Assembly (NCBI GenBank): GCA_036346355.1
Contig: CM070572.1
Span: forward strand, 4,285,001 to 4,349,000
Direction: 5' to 3'
Origin: Rhipidocladum racemiflorum
Taxonomy: Eukaryota > Streptophyta > Magnoliopsida > Poales > Poaceae
DNA: 64,000 nt
Part shown: in pieces, positions 45,038 through 56,692 of the stretch
How positions within the stretch are numbered: the first letter of the stretch is position 1
How the letters are laid out: every line of letters begins with the position of its first letter
The notes under the pieces: model-generated
What the model saw: the letters and a program-made list of their open reading frames with translations, nothing else
Databases searched by the model: none
Told to the model about the DNA's origin: nothing
Made by a program: the position numbers and the translations under genes

Positions 45038-45968
45038 CGAGTGGAATAAGGAGGGGGAACTAACAGCATATTGAAAGAGGCCAACCGAAAGGCGCAAAAG
45101 CAGGCGAAACAAAACATCAGAGGTTGGCTATACCACTGGAGCGATAAGCGAAATCTGCGAGCGAGCAGCGATCTGCGTGGCGGCAGGTGCAGAGAATGCG
45201 GCGCCAAAAAATGACGATCTTTGACCAGCGGTCGGTAGCGCACATGACAAGTGCATCCGCAAGAGAGGAGACCATACCGCAGCGCCATACCGCGGCGTGT
45301 CAGCGGTGGGCATCGCGATAGGAACAGGGCGTTGAACGCTTGCGGCTCCACATACAGATCTGCACAGAGCGGTCGCAGCGAAGGGCAACGGGCGGCGGGC
45401 GCTGGAGATCCGCAAAGAGGAACAACCAGCGTACAACGCAGATCCACAAAAGGAGACAATCGGTGCTCGGACGCCGACCACGGAACAACACGGACTACGA
45501 CCGTGAAGGGCGACAGCAGAAGGGGCGAACGGAGAGGAAGAAGCAGGCGGCAGCGGGGGACTACGGCCGTGAAGGGCGACAGCAGAAGGGGCGAACGGAG
45601 AGGAAGAAGCAGGCGGCAGCGGCGAGCAGCACGAGCGCGGATAGCGCGGCAGGCCATCCGGCAAGAACAAGGGCTGACGGGCGGGCGTAAAAGGGGGTGA
45701 GCCCGGAGCGTCAGCGCGAAGCGGATCCGGGGCGTGGGGCGCAGCCGAGGCGAGGTGCGGAGCGGAGCGCGTAGCGGGGCAACAAGGCGGAGCGGACGAG
45801 GAGGAGCGGCCGGAGCGGCGCAGGCTCCACGACGGAGCGAGACGCAGGAGGCGACACGGGGACGCAAGCAGAGCTCTTGGAACCTCCGGAATGTAATAAA
45901 AGGATAATTTTCCTCATCATCGCAGTGGAGTAGCGCGCCCACCGAGGCCAAGTCCATGCATAAATCGT
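45038..45968. other. GC-rich 5' region upstream of the Helitron gene
   Basis: GC-rich; 45,490-45,640 holds a ~75-bp imperfect duplication (GAAGGGCGACAGCAGAAGGG twice). Long Arg/Leu/Ser-rich frames in opposite strands are compositional. Probably Helitron promoter or flank. The last 8 bases are the hAT target duplication TAAATCGT. Confidence 0.5.
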
Positions 45969-46299
45969 TAGGGGTGAAAACGGGTCGGATACGGTCGGAT
46001 ATTGCTCATCCCGTATCCTAACCCATATTATTATCCCGGATTCGGAGTCGAATACGGATAGACCGGATACGGATACGAATTCGGAGTTATTCGGATTCGG
46101 ACACGGGACGGATACATGACGGATACGGATCGGAAATGGATAATATAGTCGGATAGTACGCAAGGCAAAAAAAATGCATGAATCATACAACATTCACATG
46201 AACCAATGAACTTTTCAACGCAAGTACATACATAACAATATAACATAGCTCTCACACGATAACACACATACATGATCACATCGACATAATCATAAGTCA

Positions 46300-46400
46300 T
46301 ACATAAATCCAACATACAATGATTCATACATAAGTTCTAACATAAGTGATCCAACAAAAGTGATTCATACATAAGTCCAACAAAAGTGATTCATAAATAA
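46300..46400. repeat. hAT 3' subterminal short repeats
   Basis: AAGTGATTCATACATAAGT(T/C)C-like units occur three to four times at about 20-35-bp spacing near the left end of the hAT element. Confidence 0.6.
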
Positions 46401-46444
46401 GTTTTGACTTCCTTGATTTATTCGATAGGATATGTTGAAGCGTC

Positions 46445-48882
46445 TCAATCTTCATCATTGGCTATTTCCTCTTCTTCTTCCTACAATTGTCAATGTGTAA
46501 TGTATGATAACAACATTTCAAAGAGTTAGTAAGTAGTAACTAGGGTCTCCAAGACAACCGAATGTAGTGTGATTTTGTGTACATCAAAGCATCTAATTCA
46601 TGAGTGTACCATAAAGCAAGCAAATGGAATGAAGTAGATAAAGATAAGTACATATTGTCATACTCATACCTGAGCAACCATATTAGTAGCAATGGTCTCT
46701 AAAACCTCTAGATCTCCAACAATAGATGCAACCTTAGTTGTAGAATCTACAAAATATAAGAAAGCATCATTAGTAAAAATATAGATTAAAATCAAAAAAT
46801 GACAAACTATTAAAATTGCTACCTTTTCTTGAGGCAGATATCCAATCTTTGGCACAAACCAATGCTTCTACCATATCAGGATCTAGGCGACTGCGAAATG
46901 GATCAATGACACGACCACCAGCACTAAACGCAGATTCGTGGCTAAGCAGTTGACACTTGCATGGCCAAGACATCACGAGCAACTTGTGAGAGGATTGGAT
47001 ATTCATCTTTTTGAGTACCCCACCATGCTAAAACATCAAATTTCTTATTGGATTTATTAAGCTTTAGTCTTGGTTCTGCCATATATCTGTCCAAGTCATT
47101 TGTGTCATCTTGATCAGTCCCATAGGTGTCACATAAGAAACTTTCAAGTTCATTACTCTGTTCTTCCATAAAGAGAGAAAATGGTTCAGAACTCTCAATA
47201 GGACTATGCGAAGAACTAGTAGCATTCTTGGTGACATTAGATGCAGAAGAAGCATATGGTTGATATAGCTGCCTCACAATCTTGATGACTTCTTCAAGTT
47301 CATATCGGTACAACAAATCACCATAAAATTTCTTCATGTAAAATTCCACCACAGCTTGCTTGTATCTAGGATCTAGAAAAATAGCTACAGCTAGAGCAAT
47401 GTTGGTCTTCTTCCAATACTTTTCAAACTTAGCACTCATAGATAGCCCCATCATACAAATGGTGGTATCACTACTAGCACACCAATCAGCAATCAAAAGC
47501 TTAATATCACAAAAATTCTGATAAAACAGATTTGCTGTTGGATATAATGTGCCAGAAAATAGCTCAGTAACATCATTGAACTTCTTTAAGCATTTGCAAA
47601 GAGTTAGAGCTTTACCCCATTCTGCATCTGATGGAGCCATCTTCTCATACCTACGGCGTTCCAAGCAAACAAGCCTCTCAAAAGCTTTCCTATAATAAAG
47701 TGCATCCATCAACATGTGATAAGTGGAATTCCACCTAGTAGCAACATCCAGTGAGACACCCTTTGATGTATCCAATTTACATTCAGATGCACACTTAATA
47801 AATTCCTCCCACTGCAATGGAGAGCCCTTTACCGCCACAACCAAAGATCGAATATTCTGAATTACACTTGCAATTGCTTGCAGACCATCTCTAGCAACAA
47901 GATTAAGTATGTGATTTGCACATCTGACATGAAAGAACAGACCATCACAAAGAAGGGATGACTGTTTTCCGAGTTCAACAATGACATCCTTCACACATAC
48001 TTCATTTGCAGACGCATTGTCAAGTGTTAGAGAAAATAACTTCTTCTCAATAAACCATCTCATAACACTAGTAGTGAATGCATCAGCCAAATTAGCACCA
48101 GTATGTCGTCCTTCTACATGCATGAATTTGATAATCCTTTTTTGAATCTTCCAATTTTCATCAATCCAATGTACAGTGACACACATGTAGGCTTTGTTCT
48201 GGTTTGATGTCCACATATCCATAGTTGTGCTAAAGCGACAATTAACTGTTTTGAAATACTCATACAATTTATCCTTTTCTTGGTTAAAGATGTCCATTAG
48301 TTCTTTCCTAACAGTGCCACGACTTTTAATTGGAAAGCTAGGACGCAGAGACTTGATGAATTGAACAAAGTATTCATGCTCAACAATATTGAAAGGGTAC
48401 TCATGCATGATTATAGCCATATAAAACTTTCTCAAGCTAGCTTCTTGATCATACCTATAAGGTTCAACAGCAGTTGTACCTTCATGCTTCTTTTCTACTT
48501 TCAGCAGTTGTTGGCCTGGCTGCAATGCATGTTTGTTCTTCAAATGGTTCCAAAAGACCTTTGTACCATTGTTGCTCTCACATCTAGCTTTGTATGTGCA
48601 TAAGTTACATTTGGCCCACTGTTGAATAATCTTCTTGTCATTCTCCACAACTGTCACTGTTGACTTCATGAAGTGATTCCAGACTATTGATGTGGTCTTC
48701 TTCTGTCTCTTTTGTTCGGGCTCGTCATTCTCTTCTGCTTCTGCAGCCACATGAGTAACATCATCATTTGAAATATGTGTGCCACTGCCAATAGTTGGAG
48801 GACCTTCGCTTTCAGCAGGTGTTGTAGATGATTCATGCACACCCACACTCTGAGATATACTTCCACATGCACTTGATGCCAT
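46445..48882 (-). pseudogene. hAT transposase (BED zinc finger), one-base frameshift
   Basis: The main exon 48,882-46,823 starts MASSACGSIS and encodes a BED zinc finger (WNHFMKSTV, CNLCTYKARC, WNHLKNKH), the catalytic core (TMDMWTSNQNKAYM, SLTLDNASANEVCVK, RCANHILNLV, DVATRWNSTYHML) and the C-terminal dimerisation region (AWWGTQKDEYPILSQVARDV). There an extra T in ACTGCTTAGCC (about 46,940) makes a TAG stop; the next frame continues with the conserved HESAFSAGGRVIDPFRSRL and ALVCAKDWI. A donor at 46,822, a small exon 46,746-46,670 and a terminal exon ending EEEEEIANDED at 46,445 complete the gene. Without the extra base it would be a full-length transposase of ~700 residues. A one-base assembly error is an alternative explanation. 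Confidence 0.93.
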
Positions 48883-49134
48883 GACTACACCTATAGAGAA
48901 ATGAGAAGAAATTACACAACATGATGATATAACTAAATTTCCAACAGTCATGTATATCAAATGACCAACGGGAAAGCTTTATCAGCTATGTCAGAATATT
49001 GAAGCAAATGGCTTCATACTACATTTTGTTTTCCCTTTGAACTGATCATTGATTAGCAGGCTATATGTCATATCCATGTAGTAGGCAGAGCTGCCAAAAT
49101 TGCCTCATGTAGTCATGTCTAAACAAATCATTCC

Positions 49135-49560
49135 CACACAAATAAAAAAAACAAAATGGCAACAATGTAGTCTGGCAGCATAATGTAGTCTAGCAGCATA
49201 ATTATGCTCCATTTACAATGTAGCAATGGTGATACAATGTAGCAATGGTGGTACAATGTATGAATTGTGCTAACAACAACAGTGTAGTCTGGCAGCATAA
49301 TTATGCTCCATTTACAATCTGGCAACACATCATTCCCACACAAATAAAAAAAACGAGAATTATGCTGCAATGATGATACAATGTATGAATTGTGCTAACA
49401 AGTAACAACAACAATGTAGTCTGGCAGCATAATTAAGCTCCATTTACAATCTGGCAACAAATCATTCCCACACAAACAATGTAGTTTAGCAATCACCAGC
49501 ATTGTGCTAACAACAACAATGTAGTTTAGCAATCACCAGCATTGTGCTAACAACAACAAG
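49135..49560. repeat. Minisatellite in the hAT 5' region
   Basis: Units containing ACAATGTAGTCTGGCAGCAT, ATGCTCCATTTACAATCTGG and CATTCCCACACAAATAAAAA repeat four or five times with deletions, upstream of the transposase. Confidence 0.85.
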
Positions 49561-49649
49561 CCAACATGGCAACATAGCAAATTAGCAATATAGCATTCAT
49601 GGTTCATGGTTCACATACCTGATACCTCAGATCTGGGCAACCGGCGGTT

Positions 49650-49980
49650 GACGATGGCGCAGGGGCTCGGCCGTAGACGACGGCGCGAGGGCTCGGCTCG
49701 GTGCGAGGAACCGGATCCGGCGCAAGGGCTTCGCGGTGGACGAGGATCCGGCGCTAGGGCTCGGCGCGGTGGAGGGCACGACCGCGCGAGGGCTCGACGC
49801 CGTGGACGAGGATCCGGCGCTAGGGCTCGGCGCGGTGGAGGGCGCGACCGCGCGAGGGCTCGACGCCGTGGACGTCCGCGCGAGGGCTCGGGCCAATGGA
49901 GGGCGCGACCGCGCGAGGGCTCGACGACGTGGACGACCGCGCGAGGGCTCGGCGCCGTGGACGACGGCGCAAGAGGAAGG
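49650..49980. repeat. GC-rich ~63-bp minisatellite in the hAT element
   Basis: GGATCCGGCGCTAGGGCTCG, CGCGCGAGGGCTCGACGCCG and related blocks recur about five times. Long open frames on both strands reflect the repeat lacking stop codons. It lies at the likely transcription start side of the transposase gene. Confidence 0.85.
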
Positions 49981-50296
49981 ATGGACCGAACGGAAACAAG
50001 GGTTAGGATTTAGGAATCGGTTCAGTCTGCCCTACGCTTGGACTGTCGTTGGTCTGATCTCAATATCCCATGGTTCACCGGATATCCGGTTTTGTTTAAC
50101 GGGTAATATCCGGATAAATACGGGATGTATCCGTATCCGACGGATATTGGACGCCCCATATCCGTATCCGTATCCGGATTTGACTATCCGGATCCGATCC
50201 GGATCCGACCGGATATAAAAATATCTTCCCGGATCCGGTTTTTTTCGGATACGGTTCCGGATCGGGCGGGAAATATCCGACCCATTTTCACCCCTA

Positions 50297-50571
50297 TAAA
50301 TCGTTGTCGCGGCTCGGCGCCGCCTGCCTTGTTGGCACGGCACGAAAAGAAAAACGCGCCGTTTCCCGAGCGAATTCCCAGCGGCCGTTGGCTGGCACAC
50401 GCAGAGGCTGCCTATCTGCTGCTGCTGCTCCAACTCTTTCAGGCACCAACCAACCTGTGGCTGCGGCTGCGGCTGCGGCTGCGGCTGCCGCTGTGTTGTG
50501 CGTGTGCATGTGGCCCGAAGCCACCGAAGGCTTTTGCCTTACACGTATCCACAAGCCAGCCATGGCACACA
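50297..50571. other. GC-rich flank with GGCTGC microsatellite
   Basis: Begins with the hAT target duplication. 50,457-50,495 is (GGCTGC)n. Continuous with 45,960 before the hAT insertion. Confidence 0.7.
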
Positions 50572-50714
50572 CGAGAAGTGCTTCTATGCTCTTCCTTTTA
50601 AAAGTTGTATAACTATTAAAGCATGAATGAAGGGTAGATGTGGACTACTTACCCCTTCGCTTGTTTCAAAATTTGTGCAACTTGTACTAGAAGGAAAAGC
50701 ATAGAAGCACTGCT
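50572..50714. mobile_element. Mutator-like MITE family E, copy 1
   Basis: 143 bp with inverted ends CGAGAAGTGCTTCTATGCTC / AGCAGTGCTTCTATGCTTTT. Nine-base flanks TGGCACACA and CGGCACAGA match 7 of 9, suggesting a decayed 9-bp duplication as made by MULEs. Same length and sequence family as 53,948-54,090. Confidence 0.8.
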
Positions 50715-51280
50715 CGGCACAGAATTAGTCAATTACGCAGGATTGCGGAAAAGGAGTTGTTTTTTCCCCTGCGGCAACGACTGGACCGGCCCATGCAACC
50801 TCCAGCCTCAGGTCCTCGGAAACGCCAAGCCGCCTTACCTCTTCTAGCTGTTTTTATCTTGCAAATACAATCGTAGAAAATAGTTTTGTTTCTGATCGTA
50901 AAAAATACGGCTCAGCATGGTCGATCGGGGGGGTCACCTGGGCTGGGCGTCTCCTTGTCGAATATTACGGGTGGCGTCACATGATGGAGCCGCTGCTGCT
51001 CTGTGTTTTGGCGTCGCCGTTGCAATCATTTGTCACACGTCTCTTCTGGTCCTCAGCTTTGGGCTCGCGTTATAGGCGCCACTCGATCGGATTCTTCCAA
51101 GGTTCGACGGCTCCATCGAGCGCATGAGACCAGCAGGTGGATAGTAACAGACAGCTATGCTCGATGAGCGACGGGATCGGGTGGCTGAGAAGGAAGGAGC
51201 TCAAATCGACGGTTAGATGGGCTCACGAGTGTCAGACACATGAATGGCTGGTTCCGTCTTTGCTGGAGCTACCATACCAC
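50715..51280. other. Intergenic, no gene seen
   Basis: Moderately GC-rich; no domain or element terminus apart from the flank of the next element. Confidence 0.45.
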
Positions 51281-51603
51281 CAGGGTTTACAAAACCAAAT
51301 CGAGGTTAAAAAAACATCAAATCATCGATTTTCGTCAAAAACCAATAGAAAATCGCCAAAAACAGAAGGATTTCGAAATCAAACTTTTTGAAAAAAAAAG
51401 AATCAAAATTGTAGTCGATCGACCAACCAATTGAATTTTTTTGGTGACCGAATTTTTGAACGATTTTCATTGATTTTTGACCGTTTACGTCACATAACTT
51501 TTTTTAATTTTTTTTGAATTAGATCGGTTTCTAATTTCAAATTGGTTTGATAAGTTGATTAATCGTAATAATCGGTCGATTATGGAGGATATTTCAAACC
51601 CTG
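51281..51603. mobile_element. hAT-like element with CAGGGTTT ends
   Basis: 323 bp, left CAGGGTTTACAAA, right end inverse CAGGGTTTGAAAT. Flanking octamers CATACCAC and GCTACCAC agree at 6 of 8, consistent with an aged 8-bp duplication. AT-rich, noncoding. Structurally like the CAAGG-ended element at 58,387. Confidence 0.65.
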
Positions 51604-51611
51604 GCTACCAC

Positions 51612-52926
51612 TTCACAGATCGCCTCTCCCTAAGTGCTATAAAAATGCAGAGTCCAGTTCTTCACAGCTGCCGTTCGCTTTGGCCATCAAACCGTCTATC
51701 TCATGGGCACTATCAATCACTAGTATTAGGAAAAGAACGCAAAACGGCATCATGGCTTTCACGACTCACGAGCTCACTGCAGGAAAGTGGCAAATGTCCA
51801 ATTGCAGGCAAATTGCAGAGGCAAACGGGAGATCACTCATGATCATGACAAGGAAAACCACCATATACCACTCATAAAGTAGCAGGTTCGACCAGCTCTT
51901 CAGGTCGTCGTGCACATTCCGAATACACCCTTTCAGGTATAAACACATTGATGTTGTCCATGTTGATGACTATTCAAAAGCATGCTTAGCTGCCTGTACA
52001 GGGCAGGATGCTTCGGCTCGCACTGCCATGCCACATCAATGAACAGTGCACTACATATGCTGCTACGATAGTGACCAACGACGAAAAAACAACTACAAAT
52101 ACTTTGTAACATGACGTACTTTTGATACCCTTGGGTGCATTTCGTAAATTTATATGCTTGTAGCTAGGAGCCTTGACGCTAGAAGTGTGTAACACTAGAC
52201 GTACATGATGCTGCCATAAAATACACGTACAGACGTACTTGTCTGAGAAGTTACTGTTGTACAAAAATACATTTCCTATCATTGCAGAATATACTTTTAT
52301 CTGTGTAACAGAGATTTTTTTTCCTCTAGGGTACCAAGTACTAACCTGTCATAGGGAAGAGGGAAGAAAACCCACCGGTGTACGAGTTCTTCCGGCAGGT
52401 TAAGGTGTTCCATTAATTGGCCGAGGATAGAGATAGCAGTATGAGATAACCACGAAATACAAAGGTAATGAGAACGTTTTTTAGAGGAATAAGAATGCAT
52501 TTAATGATGAGACAAGAAACTAAGTAGATACAAGTGACAAGGTCAATAAAAATTCCTCAGAAGTATATAAACACATCGGGCAAGAGAGAGCTACAGGTAA
52601 GATTGCACACATTATACAAAGGAAGAAAAAAGCAACTGGATGCTCGTAATCGGTATATACTTCACAATGTCAGGGCGCAGCGCATACGTACAGAAAGGGG
52701 GGAAATGCACACTCCGCTCTGCCGCAACAAACTAATGATACAACAATATATCATATATGGTGATTAGCTGATTCACTGCACAAAAAGCTGTCATAGCCCC
52801 TAAGGGAAAGCCCCCCCGATATTGCTATTTACATTAGATTCCCCGCACTTCTCTCCATCTAACTGTATGTGGTAAATTAATACCAGGCTAAACTGTTGTC
52901 CATCCAAAATAACTGTCCTTCAGAAT
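51612..52926. other. Intergenic, no gene seen
   Basis: No coding signal of substance; short frames lack domains. Confidence 0.45.
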
Positions 52927-53028
52927 TCACAACAATGGTCCATTTTGCAAAGTAGGAATGGAAACAGATGAAAGCTGCTCCTCCAAGGCATTAAGAAGAT
53001 CAAGGTACTCTCTGAATACATCATGTGA
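52927..53028 (-). other. Candidate terminal exon, unrecognised gene
   Basis: After a good acceptor (CAACTTGCAG) the minus strand reads 33 residues, SHDVFREYLDLLNALEEQL and on to PTLQNGPLL, then TGA. Protein-like amphipathic composition. It lies in the same orientation as the exon at 54,271-54,387, both in phase 0, so they may belong to one gene, but family is unknown. An intermediate exon-like piece (53,177-53,115, FDMICDCGNHIALLY) does not share their phase. Confidence 0.4.
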
Positions 53029-53460
53029 CTGCAAGTTGTTTGTAAGCATGCATGTCAGAGACGCTTAGAAAGATCATAAACCCAACAAAACAAGCACCTT
53101 TTGTGCTTGCTAACCTGTAGAGTAATGCTATATGGTTTCCACAATCACAAATCATGTCGAAAGAGATCCACCAAAACCTGAGGACATAAGAAAGCATAAC
53201 ACAAGCCAGAATGAGTACTTTTGCTGAACCAAACAATTGGATGTATAAAAATTCACCTCTAAACCATAGCACCTCGAAACATCAAATAAAGCAAGATGGC
53301 AATTGCTATTTTTTACTGATAACAGTGCACCAACTAGATTCGCATATCTGATCTCAACAAAAATTGATTCCACAACACTCACTTCGACATTAGGTTTTTG
53401 TCAGGTGATTAGTTCTGCTTATCATTCTATATCTAGCTTAATATGGATATGAAAAAGGTC

Positions 53461-53525
53461 ATTATATCATGAATTTTTTAATATGGATATGAAAAAGGTC
53501 ATTATATCATGAATTTTTTAATTTT
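53461..53525. repeat. Short tandem duplication
   Basis: A ~46-bp block with TTAATATGGATATGAAAAAG and GTCATTATATCATGAATTTT occurs twice in a row at about 53,438-53,526. Confidence 0.85.
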
Positions 53526-53892
53526 GCTTGTTCGTTTTTTAATTTTTGTGCAAGTTTTAGAATTTAAGGGCTTATCTGCAGAATAAATTACAACTAGTTT
53601 ATCTAGAAAAGTAAACTCTGAAAACTACAGCGAATTCTTGGTGTCCTCGTTTGTGTCATACACAGGAAGCATATGCTTGGATCAATAAAACTGCTTGCAC
53701 CACCCTAGGCACCAGCACTGCCAGCCTCCTCTGCTCCCACAGCCCTCCACCGCCTTGTCACTGTCACCCCTATATTCCCTACTGCAGGTAATACACCCTT
53801 GGCCGTTGCATCCCACCTTGATCCGTCCCCACCACCCTGACCTGTCACTGCTGCTACTCTTGAACTGTCTGCTGTCATCCAGCGGAGTACAA

Positions 53893-54302
53893 GCTGTGGG
53901 ACAAGTAAATCCTATTGTGGGCGGTGGTGGAGAACCAAGTATCTCCACGAGAAGTGCTTCTATGCTCTTCGTTTTAAAAGTTGCATAACTATTAAAGCAT
54001 GAATGAAAGGTAGATGGTGATTACCTACCCCTTCGCTTGCTTCAAGATTTGTGCAACTTGTACTAGAAGGAAAAGCATAGAAGCACTGCTCTATTTCTTA
54101 TTACCTATCCAATGATCGATCCAGGATAAAAAGCCAAAAAAAACCTCTTTAACTCAAGTGCAGATGCAAATGCCAGCCGCAAGATCATCAAAGTACAACA
54201 TACTAAGAAAATTTAACTTGTGCACAAGAATTGTTAAACATGCGAAAACGTACAACTATACAAGTATTACCTCTGCACGTCCCAATAAAGTTGCTAGCAC
54301 CT
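53893..54302. repeat. Segmental duplicate A (interrupted by a MITE)
   Basis: Matches 55,376-55,634 in the same orientation (CTATTGTGGGCGGTGGTGGA, TTATTACCTATCCAATG, AACCTCTTTAACTCAAGTGC, ATCATCAAAGTACAACATA, ACCTCTGCACGTC). Copy A holds MITE family E at 53,948-54,090; copy B preserves the empty site. About 265 bp are shared outside the MITE. Confidence 0.92.
53948..54090. mobile_element. Mutator-like MITE family E, copy 2
   Basis: 143 bp, same ends as 50,572-50,714. The duplicate at 55,376 shows the empty site (CCAACTATTTCTTATT), which confirms both boundaries and gives an imperfect 9-bp duplication (GTATCTCCA / CTATTTCTT). Confidence 0.88.
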
Positions 54303-54387
54303 CGATCCATTCCTTAAACTTGACAGAACACATATGAGCAAGAAGGAATTCAGCATCAAGCCGGCTCTGAAGTGTGTCCATTTGAAG
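54271..54387 (-). other. Candidate exon, unrecognised gene
   Basis: Minus strand, acceptor CTAATGACAG and donor GCAGAG|GTAATA, 117 nt in phase 0: MDTLQSRLDAEFLLAHMC, SVKFKEWIEVLATLLGRAE. Clean splice sites and a helical composition suggest a real exon. Its 3' half is the part shared with duplicate B, where it became fused to an APC4 exon. Parent gene not recognised. Confidence 0.5.
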
Positions 54388-54402
54388 CTGTCATTAGAAT
54401 AT

Positions 54403-55227
54403 TAATTAATATGTGAATGAGAAAACAGATTCAAGAAAAGCAGATGGAAACCAAAAACACCTTTTTTTTCCAATCTGTGACATGCAAATCAACCAAGGGG
54501 GCATCGAGTGCAGCAGAGTTACAACATTGTTCAAGGCATCCTGTCATCTGCTCCTTCAACCATATAAGGCAAATGATCTACATGAGATTATCCTGGCTCA
54601 TTGGTTGTAAGGCAGATGATCTACATGAGAAATTTTGGAACTGAAAAGTTGATAAATAATGAATTAACGGAAGTTACTACAGAATAAACTCCTAAAGGTA
54701 CAGCATGGTCACTAACCATAACTTCATATAGGAAACGACAAAGCATTTAAACAGATAATATTACACAAACATCATGTATATCAAACAGTTTTGCCACTAA
54801 CAAAAGCACGTCAAATGCATAAATGCTAATCGTAGATTTTCTTAGTTTGGTGAATGGAAATCTTCTGTTTTATTTGAAGATGTATCGAGCACAATAGGTA
54901 CTACAAGCAAAATGATGTGATATTCTGAACCACCAAACTGGTAGAATCTGGAGTATGGATGAAAAATTACATTTAAAATTCTTTTGGGAATATAATTGGT
55001 TGTTTAAACATTAAGGACCGAATTGGCATACACCTGCTGGAATGTTTGTTCAGTCAACACTGTCTACTACTGTAATAAACACAATAAATAAGAAAAATCA
55101 TTTTTGCATGCACAGGGCATAAACTTTGCCCACTTATCCAGGAAGGAGACTCAATTTAAAAGGGCAAAAGGACGTTCAAACAAAGTTGAGAACATAGTAA
55201 GATAACATGCGAAGAGAAAAAGAGTAC
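54403..55227. other. Noncoding between duplicated segments
   Basis: AT-rich; no exon recognised. Confidence 0.4.
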
Positions 55228-55375
55228 CAGATAAAGAACAGTAGGCACAATCCTTGAAAAGCGCTCAACTTGCACAACTAGCAAGTAGCAACCCTATCCT
55301 CTCAGTTACACCACCATCAATAAGCTTTTCATCTAACCCAATGTTCTGAAATCGTGACGGTGGTGGTGGAGAACA

Positions 55376-55634
55376 AGTTGTGGGACAAGTAGATCCTATT
55401 GTGGGCGGTGGTGGAGAACCAACTATTTCTTATTACCTATCCAATGTTCGATCCATGATAAAAAGCCAAAAAAAACCTCTTTAACTCAAGTGCAAATGCA
55501 AATACCAGCCGCAAGATCATCAAAGTACAACATATTAAGAAAATTTAACTTTTGTACAAGAATTGTTAAACATGCGAAAACATACAACTATACAAGTATT
55601 ACCTCTGCACGTCTCAATAAAGTTGCTAGCACCA
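55376..55634. repeat. Segmental duplicate B, fused into APC4
   Basis: Same sequence as duplicate A without the MITE. Its right edge falls inside an APC4 exon (break at GTTGCTAGCACC), so the APC4 reading frame continues for about ten codons into the duplicated sequence and then uses its splice donor. Confidence 0.9.
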
Positions 55635-55864
55635 CGTTATCAATATCAATGAGCTTCCCGGAGCACAGGAGAACCAATCGACGGAGGTTTCTTGATAAAG
55701 AGACCTGGTATAAAGAAAAATGAGTGCTCAGAATTTCATATCCAGCAGATTAACATGTGCATAGAAAATGAAGAATTAATGACCTTGCTTATGAAAGCAT
55801 CCTGGAGTTGGCAACTAGTTCTTTTTCCACAGGACTGAACTTGGATTGGAACCTTATTTATGTC

Positions 55865-56692
55865 CTGAAATGTCAAAGATCTAAATCTAGTGACTCATGG
55901 AACAATGAACTGAGTTAAAGAACTAAGGTACATTAGAGCTTGTAAACACAAAAATTTAGGGAACAGTTGCACAAATGGCCATTGACTCAATCCTTAAGAT
56001 TACATGAAAAAAAAGAGATGCGAAAAAGGTGAAACTTCACTACTTCAAACTAGATTACTTCACTTGCTTGTGCGCACATAGAAAGACGTAAGAATCAGAC
56101 ATAATCAGATAGGTGCCAATAGAGAAGGGATATGTTGTCATTGGCAAATTGACAACAATCAGGGGAATTCCCAGCATTTCGCTCCAATGAGTTCTAAGTT
56201 TCGGCATAGCAATTATACTTCAAATGCATATTGAAAAAGGTGGTGAGTAGTGGTGCCATTCTTTCAAGATACTAAGGATACTATGTAAAGACTCGAGCGA
56301 AGCAATTTTAACAAATTATTTCTTAATGCAATATCTATTAGTTAACTGCCTTTTTGATAGAATGACAATACTGTCTACTTAACATGGTAATTTTTTTGTA
56401 ACTGTTTTGCCCCCACAGCATAGCATGGCGCAGCAGAAAAAAAGTTAGTAACAATGATGCATCGGCAATTAAGAATTGATACACAATAAAAAGAAATGTA
56501 GTTTTATAAGTTATGTAAACAAACTGCCAGAATTACAGTTTCATAATATCATATTTTCTGTGAGGGTGCAAAAGTCTTTGCTGTGGAACCAGCAAAAGGG
56601 CATTCACGATAATAATAACCTTCAGAATCAAAAGAAAGCATGCATATATAACTGATGAACTTCTACTGAATTCAAATGTAGCGGAGCAATCA
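55865..56692. other. APC4 intron 4, distal part
   Basis: AT-rich intron sequence left of the solo LTR. No other feature. Confidence 0.55.

Larger units (their letters stand above)
45969..50296 (-). mobile_element. 4.3-kb hAT transposon with intact TIRs and TSD
   Basis: Perfect 12-bp inverted ends TAGGGGTGAAAA and a perfect 8-bp duplication TAAATCGT (45,961-45,968 and 50,297-50,304), the hAT signature. Both subterminal regions are filled with GGATACGGATA/TATCCGTATCC repeats in mirror orientation, probable transposase-binding sites. The transposase gene runs on the minus strand. It inserted into the GC-rich DNA beside the Helitron gene. The same terminus begins the fragment at 27,456. Confidence 0.95.

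Noticed and set aside
44716..45957. 413-codon Arg/Leu/Ser-rich open frame on the minus strand
   Set aside because: Composition-driven: it overlaps GC-rich repeats, overlaps open frames on the other strand, and conflicts with the better Helitron N-terminal exon reading at 45,037. No domain.
49135..49560. Regular repeats with spacers, examined as a CRISPR-like array
   Set aside because: Repeat units are long and degenerate with no unique constant-length spacers, inside a eukaryotic hAT transposon.
49606..50218. Long Gly/Arg/Ala-rich open frames on both strands
   Set aside because: They are read-through of a ~63-bp GC-rich minisatellite and the hAT subterminal repeats.
53115..53177. Exon-like piece reading FDMICDCGNHIALLY
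   Set aside because: Splice sites are acceptable but its phase fits neither neighbouring exon candidate, and the other frames contain stops; not called separately.
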